This document shows positions 44,715 to 55,660 of a DNA stretch of 64,000 nucleotides, piece by piece; the first letter of the stretch is position 1, and every line of letters starts with the position of its first letter. Below the pieces are notes generated by a model. The model was given only the letters and a program-made list of their open reading frames with translations, searched no databases and was not told where the DNA came from. The DNA lies in contig JBAIAC010000027.1 in the NCBI GenBank assembly GCA_037349315.1, positions 19,081,501-19,145,500 of the forward strand, read 5' to 3'. The DNA comes from Chelydra serpentina. Taxonomy: Eukaryota > Chordata > Testudines > Chelydridae. A program made the position numbers and the translations under genes.

Positions 44715-44907
44715 CTGTAACAAATAATGATTGATCAGTTTGTGGGGAAAAAAAGCACACGTAGTCTTGACTGAAACAGATTACACATAATCAAAAATAC
44801 TTTCAATGTAACACATTGATTTTGAAGACTTTGTAGTGAGTTGCATCTTCTGGCATAGTACACTCTACTTGCCATTAGTATTGTAATATTCCCACCCATT
44901 CACTTAC

Positions 44908-45014
44908 CTTTTGATGGATTTATTAGCTTTTTCAGCCATGCCATTGGTTTGTGGGTGGTATGGGCTGGTGAAGCTACGTCCTATTCCCAATCTTTTGCAA
45001 ATATACAGGTTAAA
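44908..45014 (-). pseudogene. Integrase exon with catalytic glutamate
   Basis: A clean 107-base exon: acceptor TTTCTTTCAG before 45014 and donor AAAAG/GTAAGT after 44908. It reads RSFTSPYHPQTNGMAEKANK. The H-P-Q-x-N-G-x-x-E block carries the third acidic residue of the DDE integrase core, here preserved. Confidence 0.7.
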
Positions 45015-45402
45015 CTGAAAGAAAATAGGTTACACCATAAACTTTCTTACAGACTTGTCTTAAGGAATGTTCCTTTGCCTATTTGCCATTACTTTTATGT
45101 GCAATTAGCAACAGGAATAGCCTATCTTTTAATATTACTATTGGAAACAAGTTGTTGTGGGTTTTTTTGGTAGATACGAAGACACCCAAAAAAATAAAAT
45201 AAAATTATAATAACCCTAATGGTGACCAAAAGCAGTTTATCAAAAAAAAGTATGGTGATTGTTCTCAAACAGTTGTCAACAATGTTCCTTTAATAAAAAA
45301 AATCACAAGGGCGATGAAACCCATGTTCACTGTCCGTTAACTGTGACCTGATAGTGAGGTTGAATACATAGTAAAAATAACCTGAAAAAACCCAGTCATT
45401 AC

Positions 45403-45821
45403 CTTATTATTGAATTCAGGACGGAGATCTGTCAGTATCCGCCATGGGCATTCATGTCGATCAACCATTTTGTACATGCTGTTTGCCACCTCAGATGCTG
45501 ACTTATTTCAATGGTGGAAAGGCTTCCACCCATCTTGAAAAATAAGGGGAGGGAGGGATAGCTCAGTGGTTTGAGCATTGGCCTGCTAAACCCAGGGTTG
45601 TGAGTTCAATCCTTGAGGGGGCTATTTGGGGATCTCGGGCAAAAATTGGGGATTGGTCCTGCTTTGAGCAGGGGGTTGGACTAGATGACCTCCTAAGGTC
45701 CCTTCCAACCCTGATATTCTATGATAATCTATGGCTGTCAGTATATACCAGTATCTATTCTTTGTTGCTGGTAATGGTCCTATTAAATCCATTCCCTCCA
45801 GTTCCCAGATCCGAGTGACCT
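45403..45821 (-). pseudogene. Integrase exon with both catalytic aspartates, split by a SINE
   Basis: The first part (45727-45821) reads WELEGMDLIGPLPATKNRYW with the first Asp. A plus-strand SINE (45546-45724) then interrupts, and the second part reads SRWVEAFPPLK. After a frameshift this continues as WRILTDLRPEF, holding the second Asp. Glycine is lost from the usual T-D-x-G-x-x-F. The exon ends at AATAAG/GTAATG (45403). Confidence 0.65.
45546..45724 (+). repeat. tRNA-derived SINE inserted in the integrase exon
   Basis: A full-length copy with A box GATAGCTCAGTGG, B box GTTCAATCC and tail ATTCTATGAT. It separates DY from SRWVEAF in the integrase core and post-dates the loss or redundancy of the gene. 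Confidence 0.9.
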
Positions 45822-46115
45822 CTGTGCAAGGGTATCAGTTAGTTATACGTCACACTTTTCTTACTAAATGTTCTCAGTAAACCCATATGTCATAAGCAGA
45901 GTACACCATGTAATATGGTTACAACAGCCACACAATCAGAATTGTAAAGCCCACTTTTAAAAGCAGAAAGAGAAAAGTATGGGAAATGGGTTAGGAAAAA
46001 ACCATACAAGAGTAAAGCTGAAGAAATATGCCCAGCCAGTGCAAAGGCGCAGTAGAGGTCATTGCTGCGCTATGCTGTGCTGCTACTAGGCATTGCACTT
46101 GTTTCAAAATCAAGG

Positions 46116-46778
46116 TGTAGCGAAGTGAGGACTCACCAGTGCAGCGCCTCCTGCTGGTTGTCTGGGAATTAGCTCTTTTCAGCCTTGGAGCGCCCCCTGC
46201 TGGCTGATGTCTCGTCTGCCTCAGGCCCCAGTGTCCCTCCTGGACCCCGGTGCCCCTTTTTCCTGGGGGTGCTGCCCCCTGCAGTGCCCCCACGCTCTGG
46301 GTCTCTGCTCCCAGGGGAACCCCCAACCCTCTAAACCCACCTTGCCTCACTGGCTACTGCCAGTCATCTAGTCCCTGCTCACTGGGGCAGACTGCAGTCT
46401 GTAATGGCCACTCATCATTGGCAAGGGGTTAGGACCTGCTGCCTCTACCTATTCCCGGGCTGCACTGCTGTAGCCCCAATACCTTTTTGGGCCTTTGACA
46501 AGGCCTGCAGCCTGGGGGTTTTATCAGGCTGGAGCTCCCCAGCTCCCTTGCCCTATCCCCCAGCACGGCTCCGGTTCAGGTACCTTCCTCTCAGGCAGCT
46601 CGGCCCTTCCCACACCAGGGCTAGAATGAGACTCCTTCAGCTCCTGGCCCCCAGCCCTTTTATCAGGGGCAGCTGGGCCCGGATTGAGCTGGCCAGAGCT
46701 GTGGCTGCATCCCCAATCAGCCTAGCTTGGCTGCTTTTAACCCCTGTTTTACTGGAGTGGGGCAGCCGCCCCACTACA
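46116..46778. mobile_element. Solo LTR with 5-bp target duplication
   Basis: 663 bp starting TGTAGCGAAG and ending CCCCACTACA, flanked by CAAGG on both sides (46111-46115 and 46779-46783). TG...CA ends with short inverted terminal bases and a 5-bp duplication define an LTR left after recombination of a retroviral or Ty3-type element. On the minus strand GATAAAAGGGCTGG could be the TATA region, so the element may be orientated that way. It lies in an intron of the integrase-type pseudogene. Confidence 0.8.
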
Positions 46779-46844
46779 CAAGGCCTCACTGTATAGCAGT
46801 AATAATGTATAATGATAAACAATGTGTCTAATTCCAAAATTCAC

Positions 46845-46915
46845 CTTTATGCTTTCCAAGGTGGTATCCAGATTAAATTCCTTTCCCTCTCTCTGGCATG
46901 CAGACATCGCGCACC
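46845..46915 (-). pseudogene. Integrase zinc-domain exon, second cysteine
   Basis: A 71-base block with acceptor CACTAG before 46915 and donor AAAG/GTGAAT after 46845. It reads MSACQREGKEFNLDTTLES, which fits the last Cys of the H2C2 zinc domain. Confidence 0.5.
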
Positions 46916-47080
46916 CTAGTGTGAATGGAACAATACGATGCCATTAACATTTCATTATGGAAATAGTATTGCAAGGGAACAGAGTTCATTTGCACACCAA
47001 ATATATTTTTATATTATACATTTTGAACTTGTATTTCGATTGTAAATAGCAGTTTTCAGGATTTAGTTTCATGACTTTAC

Positions 47081-47290
47081 ATACCCAATTGGCAATGTCT
47101 TTTGGCATCCCTGGCCAATAATACTTTGTCAGCTCAGTCCTCGTTTTGAATATTCCTTGATGTCCACCCCGTGGACGGTGATGATACATTTCAAGGAGTT
47201 GCAGGGCTTGTTTCATGCTAGGCACAACGACAACCTTTCTTCCTTTTGCAGAATGGAACGATGTCCCCTCTGTTGATCATAGACGATGGA
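47081..47290 (-). pseudogene. Integrase H2C2 zinc-domain exon
   Basis: It reads KGRKVVVPSMKQALQLL, then HHRPRGGHQGIFKTRTEL and YYWPGMPKDIANWV, ending at a GTAAAG donor (47075-47080). This is the H-x4-H...C start of gypsy/Ginger integrases. Upstream sequence is replaced by unrelated repeats from about 47300. Confidence 0.7.
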
Positions 47291-47299
47291 GCACGGAGG

Positions 47300-47451
47300 G
47301 TGTTTAAGGTTTCTCAGGACCCTGGGCCAGAGCAATTGTTGGGCCCCTACCCCTTTCGGCCTCTTCCCCAGGATCCCAGCCATGTTCCACTGAGGCTCCC
47401 CGCCATTCTGCCTGCCCCCCAGCTCCTTTGCTCATTTCCCACCCTCCCCCC
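47300..47451. other. Unassigned segment before the LTR-like repeat
   Basis: GC-rich sequence of unknown origin between the integrase exon and the LTR-like copy at 47452. No features seen. Confidence 0.3.
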
Positions 47452-48140
47452 TGTAACGAGGCTGGTTCTGGTGGGACCCAACTGTGAGTGCCAATTCAGG
47501 ACAAATTGCGTAAAGCAGGGCAGTTACAGCCCAAGGCTGGGGTTCCTCTGCACACCGAGGCAAACCAAACCAGCCAGACAGAGAAGACTTCGGTTTTACC
47601 CTCCTGGCTAACCACAAGTCACACAACCAATTCCCTTAGACACTGCAGTTTCCCAGTATCACCACCAGTGTCACTCGTTATGGGGACAAATGGTTATGAA
47701 AACCAATGCCCCAGTAAAAGAAAAAAGGTCCTCCTAATCCCCAAGGACCAAGCCCCAGACCCAGGTCAATATACAAGTTAGAACTTACCCATAAATCACG
47801 CTGTTGCCAATCCTTTAGAATCTAAAATCTAAAAGATATAGGTGAGAGCTAGAATTGGTTAACTGGAATCAATTACACACAGTGATGGCAAAGTTCATAG
47901 TTCAGGCTTGCAGCAGTGATGGAATAAACGGCAGGTTCAAATCAAGTCTCTGGAGCACATCCACAGCTGGGATGGGTCATTCAGTCCTTTGCTCAGAGCT
48001 TCAGTTTGTAGCACAGTCCCTCCAGAGGTATGAAGCAGGATTGAAGACAAGATGGAGGAGCTGCAGCAGCTTTTTATATTCTCTTGCCATTTTGTCTCTT
48101 TCTTTGTCCCTTTGAAAAACTGCCAACTGTCTTCAGTTGT
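47452..48140. mobile_element. LTR-like repeat, truncated copy
   Basis: It begins TGTAACGAGGCTGGTTCTGG and is homologous over about 650 bp to the sequence at 59300 (shared CTGGCTAACCACAAGTCACA, CAATGCCCCAGTAAAAGAAA, AATCACGCTGTTGCCAATCC). It stops before the far end present in that copy and adjoins CR1 sequence. Confidence 0.7.
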
Positions 48141-48149
48141 GTTTCCCCC

Positions 48150-48495
48150 CTTAGGCTTGCTTCCCATGGGATCTTACCTTCCAACTCCCTGAGGCTACTA
48201 AAGTCTGCCTTCTTGAAATCCATTGTTTTTATTTTTCTGTTCTCCCTCCTACCATTCCTTAGAATCACGAACGCTACCATTTCATGATCACTTTCACCCA
48301 CGCTGCTGTCCACTTTCAAATTCTCAACCAGTTCCTCCCTATTTGTCAATCAAATCTAGAACAGCTTCCCCCACCTTCTGAAATAAAAAATTGTCTCCAA
48401 TACATTCCAGGAATTTGTTGGATAATCTGTGCCCTGCTGTATTTTGCCAACAGATGTACTTGAGTAGTTGAAGTCCCCCATCACCACCAAGAACA
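48150..48495 (-). mobile_element. CR1-type endonuclease fragment
   Basis: The minus strand encodes [20 protein letters not shown] followed by [11 protein letters not shown], matching the end of the CR1 endonuclease domain (compare [16 protein letters not shown] at 53.35 kb). The copy is more diverged than the main CR1 and truncated on both sides. Confidence 0.75.
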
Positions 48496-48660
48496 TTAGG
48501 ACAAGTCAGCAAATAAGAACAACCTTATTTGCTAAAAACTGCTATATGATGTAGCTAATTCCTACAGATAGTTTCTTGCACCATAGGGCATGTGAAACTG
48601 CCATCTGTAGGAATTTGCTACCTGTATCAGGGAGAGGTAGTGAATTGTTACCATTAGCAG

Positions 48661-49093
48661 GTTTCAGAGTAGTAGCCATGTTAGTCTGTGTCACCAAAAA
48701 GAAAATAAGAAAAGGAATACTTCTGGCACTTTAGCCCAGGTCTACACTAACCCGCCCTGTCGAACTAAGATACGCAACTTCAGCTACGTTAATAACGTAG
48801 CTGAAGTCGAAGTACCTTAGTTCGAACTTACCTGTGGTCCAGACGCGGCGCGCAGGCTCCCCCGTCGACTCCGCCTACTCCGCTTGTCGAGCTGGATTAC
48901 CAGCGTCGACGGCGGAGCACTTCCTGGTTCGATTTATCGCGTCTTGTCAAGACGCGATAAATCGAACCCAGAACATCGATCCCGCGCCTCCGACGGGTAA
49001 GTATAGACATACCCTTAGAGACTAACAAACTTATTTCAGCATAAGCTTTCGTGGACTACAGTCCTCTTTGTTGGGTGCATGGAATGGAACATA
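48661..49093 (+). mobile_element. Short Penelope-tail retroelement with 14-bp target duplication
   Basis: Flanked on both sides by GTTACCATTAGCAG (48647-48660 and 49094-49107). It starts GTTTCAGAGTAGTAGCCATG, continues TTAGTCTGTG and, after the MITE, has GAGACTAACAAACTTATTTC, AGCATAAGCTTTCGTGGACT and ends in TGCATGGAATGGAACATA. Confidence 0.85.
48734..49014. mobile_element. CpG-rich MITE, copy c
   Basis: TTA flanks both ends (48731-48733 and 49015-49017). The Penelope-tail sequence outside reads CACTTTA then TTAGAGACTAAC, matching the uninterrupted CACCTTATAGACTAAC at 9240. The interior has three serial hairpins (ACTTCAGCTACGTT/AACGTAGCTGAAGT; a GTCGAC-containing arm; TTCGATTTATCGCGTCTT/AAGACGCGATAAATCGAA). 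Confidence 0.9.
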
Positions 49094-49154
49094 GTTACCA
49101 TTAGCAGTTACTGATACATAAGGTGGTTCTTATTTGCTGACTTGTCCTAATTTG

Positions 49155-49400
49155 CTAAAACTTGACACTGGTGTGGGATGGAAGCATAAAGTGTTCAGCT
49201 TCCAAACGAGCCTGCCTGGATTCATTGTGGTGGGACATGATAGTGATATGCTCATGATCACGCAGAAGGCGACTTCTTTCAGAACACAAAATTCTAGTCA
49301 ATGAGGAAAAAGACCGCCCAACGGTAGCTGTTGTAACTGGGAGTAGAAAGAGATGAATTTCTACTTTCATCCCAGGAGACATAGCACAACCAATGACTAA
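49155..49400 (-). pseudogene. hAT transposase C-terminal (dimerisation) fragment
   Basis: The minus strand reads LPVTTATVGRSFSSLTRI, then CSERSRLLRDHEHITIMSHH. L-P-x-T-x-x-x-x-x-R-x-F-S-x-L is the conserved core of the hAT C-terminal dimerisation domain. Only about 75 codons remain. Sequence upstream (49.4-49.5 kb) does not continue the domain. Confidence 0.7.
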
Positions 49401-51127
49401 ATTGGCAACACTGCATGTAACTAGTTGACCACTGGGAGGTGTTGGGGAAATTCAGGGGGGCGTAGGGAAATCCTGGTTTCACTGAATTAAGTCCCCTGCT
49501 GCAGCACCTCAGTAGGTTACATCCGATAAAGAGGAGCTGAAGAGACTAGGCATTCGCATGCCTGTGCCTTTAAGAACCCAGCCCTGGGAAGCCCATGCTG
49601 AGAGGATGGCTCTGGACAGGGGTCTGGACTGCCCGAGTTAGTCACTGGACCTCATTTACTATCGCCCACCTGGGGAGGTGCGCTGATCTGATCACAGGTG
49701 GGGCTGACACTGTGAAAGGGGCCAGCCACCCTGTGGTACATCCCCCTCCTTGCTGCTGGCCCACTCCTTACCAAACATGGTACAATCTGGGCTGCTTTCT
49801 TACCCACTTTGCCTCTATTCTCCCTCTCTGTTAGAGACCGAACATTCTCTGCCTCCCTGGGCTCCGTACAGCTTGGAATAAACATGGTATTCTGCCCCCG
49901 CTGGGTTTGCAACATCTATCCAGGACACTCAGTCTTTCTCTTGTTCTCACCCTTCCTCTGGAGAACCCTTGCGGGAGCCTTCATTACTTGCAGTTCCTTC
50001 TTCTCAGCCCTCCCTGGGCTCCTGCTGCCTCCTTGCAGCTTTTCGTCCTCTTTTTCCCACCGAGCTGTTTAAGGGGCCAGCTATCCCTCATTAGACCTGA
50101 TGGCTCATTAGGTGGGCTGGAGTACTTCCCCCTTAAAGGGCACCTGCCAGCCTGTGACACTAGGTTTTTCTAACTCTGATATTAACTAGCTTGAAATACA
50201 AAGTGTGAATTTAAAAACATGAAGCTGTTGAATCTACCTACATATTTATCTGTATTGTATCCACTTGCTTCTCACGTTACACACCTGCAACTAGTGTAGA
50301 AGAATTTGTCTCGTCTGAATTATTCTCCATAAAATGACATGGGGAGAAACAGGGAACTCAAACCTGCACAGTCAAATAGCTGTACTTAGGCAAACAATCG
50401 AACAGCCGTTCTTACAGAAATTGTGTTGGAAACGCTCTGTAACGAGGCACTTATGGCTTCCTTACAAAATTTCTCTAACCCTGCATCAAACTTCAGCGGG
50501 AGCTTCTGTGACTCTGAATACAAAACAATCTACTCGTCTGTTCAGAAACCTCTAGTTTCATTTGGTAAAATACTGTTGGAAACTTTCTTCAGTTTGTCAG
50601 ACTCTGAGCATTCAGCCAGCAGTTCTCATCTTAAAGCATGTGGCATGATCTGTCAGAGGTCACCTTCCTGCTGCATACGTTCTGGGCCACTGAAAACCCA
50701 ACTATAGTCTCTTGTGCTCACATTTTCTGTAGCAAACTCCTTCCATCCCCCAAATTCCTAAAATCACTTAACTATAATAATTACTTCATCCATTATTAGA
50801 ATGCAGTCACCTCTGAGGAAAAATATGGTAACTGTTTGCAGAGCAGCTTCTTATGTAATAAAGTAATCGACAAGGATGTGGGCATTATTGGTGGACACTC
50901 CCATGGGTTTTTGAACAAATCTGGGCCATGATTTCAGAGCCTCAGCTCACACTCCGTGAAGGTTCAAACTTCGACTGCAAAATTCTCTATCTGGCAAGCT
51001 AATGATCTTTCAAACTTCACTGCATAATAATGTTGCAAAGTGCACTGAATACCCATAGATAGAGCCCTACCAGTTTCACAGCTGTGAAAAACCAGGGCGG
51101 ACCATGAAATAAACCCTTCCCTGTGAA
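49401..51127. other. Unassigned; possible LTR-like segment and one possible exon
   Basis: 49520-50160 is C/T-rich with TTGGAATAAACATGG (polyadenylation-like, 49872-49886) and may be an LTR, but no edges were found. At 50411, CCGTTCTTACAG precedes an open plus-strand frame of about 95 codons (VLETLCNEALMASLQNFSNP) ending at 50707. It could be an exon, but I do not recognise the protein. Confidence 0.25.
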
Positions 51128-54100
51128 ATAATTGAATCTCAGGTGTGGAAGGGACCTCGGAGGTCATCTAGTCCAACCCCCTGCTCAAAGCAGGACCAAT
51201 CCCCAACTAAATCATCCCAGCCAGGGCTTTGTCAAGCCAGACCTTAAAAACCTCCAAGAATGGAGATTCCACCACCTCCCTAGGTAACCCATTCCAATGC
51301 TTCACCACCCTCCTACTGAAAAAGTTTTTCCTAATATCCAACCTAAACCTCCCCCTCTGCAACTTGAGACCATTACTCCTTGTTCTGTCATCTGCTACCA
51401 CTGGGAATAGTCTAGATCCATCCTCTTTGGAACCCCCTTTCAGGTAGTTGAAGGCTGCTATCAAATCCCCCCTCTCTTCTCTTCTGCAGACTTAAACAAT
51501 CTCTGTTCTCTCAAGTCATGTGCTCCAGCCCCCTTATCATTTTTGTTGCCCTCCACTGGACTCTTTCCAATTTTTCCACATCCTCCTAGTAGTGGGGGGC
51601 CCAAAACTGGACACAGTACTCCAGATGAGGCCTCACCAATGCCGAATAGAGGGGAATGATCACGTCCCTCAGTCTGCTGGCAATGCTCCTACTTATACAT
51701 CCCAAAATGCCATTAGCCTTCTTGGCCACAAGGGCACAGTTTTGACTCATATCCAGCTTCTCATCCACTGTAACCCTTAGGTCCTTTTCTGCAGAACTGC
51801 TGCCCAGCCATTCGGTCCCTAGTCTGTAGCAGTGTATGGGATTCTTCCGTCCTAAGTGCAGGACTCTGCACTTGTCCTTGTTGAACCTCATCAAATTTAT
51901 TTTGGCCCAATCCTCTAATTTGTCTAGGTCCCTCTGTATCCTATCCCTACCCTCCAGCGTATCAACCACTCCTCCAAGTTTAGTGTCATCTGCAAACTTG
52001 CTGAGAGTGCAATCCACGCCATCCTTCAGATCATTAATGAAGATATTGAACAAAACCGGCCCCAGGACCGACTCTTGGGGCACTCCACTTGATACCGGCT
52101 ACCAACTAGACACGGAGCCATTGATCACTACCCGTTGAGCCTGATCTAGCCAGCTTTCTATCCACCTTATAGTCCATTCATCCAGGCCATACTTCTTTAA
52201 CTTGCTGGCAAAAATACTGTGGGAGACCATATCAAAAGCTTTGCTAAAGTCAAGGAATAACACATCCACTGCTTTCCCCTCATCCACAGACCCAGTTCTC
52301 ATCATAGCACGGATTCACCAAGGGCAAGTCATGCCTGACCAACCTAATTGCCTTCTGGCTGTTGCTGATCACTTTCCTCTGCTCGAAGTGCTTCAAAATT
52401 GATTTCTTGAGGACCTGCTCCATTATTTTTCCAGAGACTGAGGTGAGGCTGACAGGCCTGTAGTTCCCCAGATCCTCCTTTTTACCTTTTTTAAAGATGG
52501 GCACTACGTTAGCCTTTTTCCAGTCATCCGGGACCTCCCCTGATCACCATGAGTTTTCAAAGATAATGGCAAATGGCTCTGCAATCACATCCGCCAACTC
52601 TGTTAGCACCCTTGGATGCATTAGATCGGGACCCATGGACTTGTGCTTGTCCAGCTTTTCTAAATAGTCCTGAACCACTTGTCTCCACAGAGGGCTAGTC
52701 ACCTCCTCCATACTGTGCTGCCCAGTGCAGCAGTCTGGGAGATGACCTTGTTCGTGAAAACAGAGGCAAAAAAGCATTGAGTACATTAGCTTTTTCCATA
52801 TCCTCTGTCAATAGGTTGCCTCCCCCATTTAGTAAAGGGCCCACACTTTCCCTGATCATTTTCTTGTTGCTAACATACCTATAGAAACCCTTCTTGTTAC
52901 TCTTAACATCCCTTGCTACTTGCAACTCCAAGTATGATTTGGTTTCCTGATTTCACTCCTGCATACCTGAGCAATATTTTTATACTCCTCCCTGGTCATT
53001 TATCCAAGCTTCCACTTCTTGTAAGCTTCTTTTTTTGTTTAAGATCAGCAAGGATTTCATTGTTAAGCCAAGCTGGTCACCTGCCATATTTACTATTCTT
53101 TCTATACATCGGGATGGTTTGTTCCTGAAACCTCAATAAGGATTCTTTAAAATACAGCCAGCTCTCCTGGACTCCTTTCCCCCTCATCTTATTCTCCCAG
53201 GGGATCCTGCCCATGAGTTCCCTGGGGGAGTCAGTCTGCTTTTCTGAAGTCCAGGGTCTGTATTCTGCTGCTCTCCTTTCTTCCTTTTGTTAGGATCCTG
53301 ACCTCTACCATCATCATCATAGGTCGCTGCCTCCCAGGTTCCCATCCACTTTTGCTTCTCCTACTAATTCTTCCCTGTTTGTGAGCAGCAGGTCAAGAAG
53401 AGCTCTGCCCCTATTTGGTTCCTCCAGCACTTGCACCAGGAAATTGTCCCCTACACTTTCCAAAAACTTCCTGGATTGTCTGTGCACTGCTGTATTGCTC
53501 TCCCAGCAGATATCGGGGTGATTGAAGTCACCCATGAGAATCAGGACCTGTGATCTAGTAACTTCTGTTAGTTGCCTGAAGAAAGCCTCATCCACCTCAT
53601 CCCCCTGGTCTGGTGGTCTGTAGCAGATTCCCACCACGACATCACCCTTGTTGCTCACACTTCTAAACTTAATCCAGAGACTCTCAGGTTTTTCTGCAGT
53701 TTCATACTGGAGCTCTGAGCAGTCATACTGCTCTCTTACATACAACGCAACTCCCCCACCTTTTCTGCCCTGCCTATCCTTCCTGAACTGTTTATATCCA
53801 TCCATGACAGTGCTCCAGTCATGTGAGTTATCCCACCAAGTCTGTTATTACAATCAGATCATAGTCCCTTGACTGTGCCAGGACTTCCCGTTCTCCCTGC
53901 TTGTTTCCCAGGCTTCTTGCATTTGTGTAGAGGCATTTAAGATAACTCGCTGATCATCCAGCTTTCTCAGTATGAGGCAGGAGTCTTCCCCTCTTGCGCT
54001 CTCCTGCTTGTGCTTCCTCCTGGTATCCCACTTCCCCACTTATCTCAGGGCTTTGGTCTCCTTCCCCCGGTAAACCTAGTTTAAAGCCCTCCTCACTAGG

Positions 54101-54195
54101 TTAGCCAGCCTGCTTGTGAAGATGCTCTTCCCTCTTTGTTAGGTGGAGCCAGTCTCTGCCTAGCAATCCTTCTTGGAACACCATCCCAGGGTCAA
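51128..54195 (-). mobile_element. CR1 LINE, long ORF2 copy, decayed
   Basis: ORF2 is present almost end to end. The endonuclease (53317-53805) has [28 protein letters not shown] and [16 protein letters not shown] follows with FKKGKKEDLGNYRPVSLTSV, VDVLFLDFSKAFDMVSH and the catalytic [11 protein letters not shown] (about 51.99 kb). The connection region has [17 protein letters not shown]. The C-terminus has [20 protein letters not shown], and the 3' tail ends near 51128. Frameshifts near 52.09, 52.30, 52.5 and 52.8 kb and stops inactivate it. ORF1 is absent; the 5' edge is near 54195, in the ORF1-ORF2 spacer. Confidence 0.92.
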
Positions 54196-54839
54196 AGAAT
54201 GAAAGGAGAAAACTGTGCTAAAAGACAAAGGCTTTTCTTAATTGTGCCTCTGATAGGAGACATGAAAGAGGTCTCAAAAAGGAAGCCCCTTGCTCCTCTT
54301 GCTTGGGTCTTTAAAGTCAAGCTGAGAGAGAAACAGCCTGTCTTTGTCCACCGCTGTGTTTCCTGAATTTAAAATCAATTGACCATGAAGCACTTTTATA
54401 ATTTAGCGATCAATTTGCAAATGTTCATTTATAGGATCAAGGAATCTGTAAGCTGTTTAAACCCCTTTTTTAGACGGTCCGTTAACACACCGAATAATGG
54501 ATACCACAGGGAAGACAGACAATAACTTAATGATTAAGAAGGCCTTGAGACCATTCAACAAATCTACCTGTCCGTGTAGCTACTGGAATTTCATTAGTCT
54601 AATGTCAGCTGCCTCCTTGCAATGGGTGAATGAAGCCGAACTGCAAAGCAGAGGAGATGCTCTGATTCTGGGCCCGCACCTGCAATGTTTTCAACCATCT
54701 CTGGTCTCAGCTGGGCTAAGCCATGTTCTTAGCCTCTGCTGGCATTTAAATGGCTTTCAAAGGCCACTTTTAGGCACCCATTATGCCCTGTAACCTACAA
54801 GGTGGCCTCTGCTATGCTTCAGATGTATGGTGATGAATG
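54196..54839. other. No recognised feature
   Basis: Unique-looking sequence. A 98-codon plus-strand frame at 54497-54793 has no recognisable motif. Confidence 0.4.
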
Positions 54840-55660
54840 TAGAGCCTGTGGTGGTCATGGTTTTAGGGCATTATGGCATAATATGCTCAGTATGTTAGTA
54901 TAACGAGGGCAAAAGTAGGCTGCCTGGCTTGGAGCACCGTGGATGGAAGCCCCATCACCAAAGCACATTAAATCCATTAATGCCATTTTGCTGCTCATTC
55001 TTCCTGCGTTATTTGCTGCATTCGTGTTTAGTTGTGTATCCCAGACTTGCTCTTTAGAGCACATTCTGTGGTATCTGAGGGCCTGGCTGTAGATAACCAA
55101 TTTCTTGATGTGTCTGGGGTGGTTCCTGGGTCCGTGGAGGTAAATGTGGTGATCTGTGGGTTTCTTGTATATAGCCCTCTATATAGGGTTCCATTGCTGA
55201 AGCTGATCATGGTGTCAAGGAAGTTGATGCTGGTGTAGGCATGTTTGTTGAACTTGTGGTGGGTGGAACTCCTGAGGGAGTTCAGGGTGTCCATCCAGAG
55301 GATGAAAATATCAATGTATCTTGGGTATATTGGTGGCCCATGAAATATATTGGGGAGCCGTGCTAATACCCCTGACTGCTCGCATGGTTGGGACAAAGTT
55401 TGTTCTTAAATACGAAGTTGTGGGTGAGGATGAACTGGATGAGTTTGCCGATGTGTTTGGGGTGGACATCTGAGCACTGTTCATTATTTTGTGGGTATTT
55501 GAGGCAGACAGTAATGCCATCGTTGTGAGGAACATTGGCGTATAGGGAGGTGACAAACTCAGACATGAGTTATGCATTTTAAAAACTCTGTTCAATTCCA
55601 TAAAACAAGTGTGTGCCAGAAGACCTTTGAGTGGAACACTCAACCTAGATTTCCCTCCAA
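54840..55660 (-). mobile_element. Penelope-like RT fragment (second family)
   Basis: The minus strand has VTSLYANVPHNDGITV, then FILTHNFVFKN, PPIYPRYIDIFILWMDT and TSINFLDTMISFSNGTLYRG, in the order found in the 9-11 kb element. The catalytic Y-I-D-D reads Y-I-D-I here. Two frame changes occur near 55.36 kb. No GIY-YIG part is present. The sequence differs enough from the first copy to be another subfamily. Confidence 0.8.

Larger units (their letters stand above)
39750..47290 (-). pseudogene. Spliced integrase-Ulp1-PHD gene (Ginger-like transposase), disrupted
   Basis: At least ten short blocks on the minus strand keep protein similarity and most are edged by plausible splice sites. In order: integrase H2C2 zinc domain; catalytic core with Asp, Asp and Glu; GPY/F-like C-terminal domain and an acidic tail; a C48 (Ulp1-like) protease with its His and Cys; and a PHD-like Cys/His segment. 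Integrase plus Ulp1 and PHD modules is what I recall for Ginger1-type DNA transposons, whose integrases are related to Ty3/gypsy. Introns argue against a plain gypsy retroelement. A SINE sits in the catalytic exon, a solo LTR and MITEs lie in introns, one donor is mutated and several frameshifts occur, so it is not functional. A domesticated gene that later died is the alternative. Confidence 0.65.
48496..49150. mobile_element. Inverted-repeat element with two nested insertions
   Basis: The left end TTAGGACAAGTCAGCAAATA and the next 12 bases are repeated in inverted orientation at the right end (49119-49150), with one mismatch in 32. Only about 220 bp of its own sequence remain once the nested retroelement is removed. 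It adjoins a hAT transposase end at 49155, so it may be the terminal part of a hAT-type element or an independent MITE. Confidence 0.6.
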
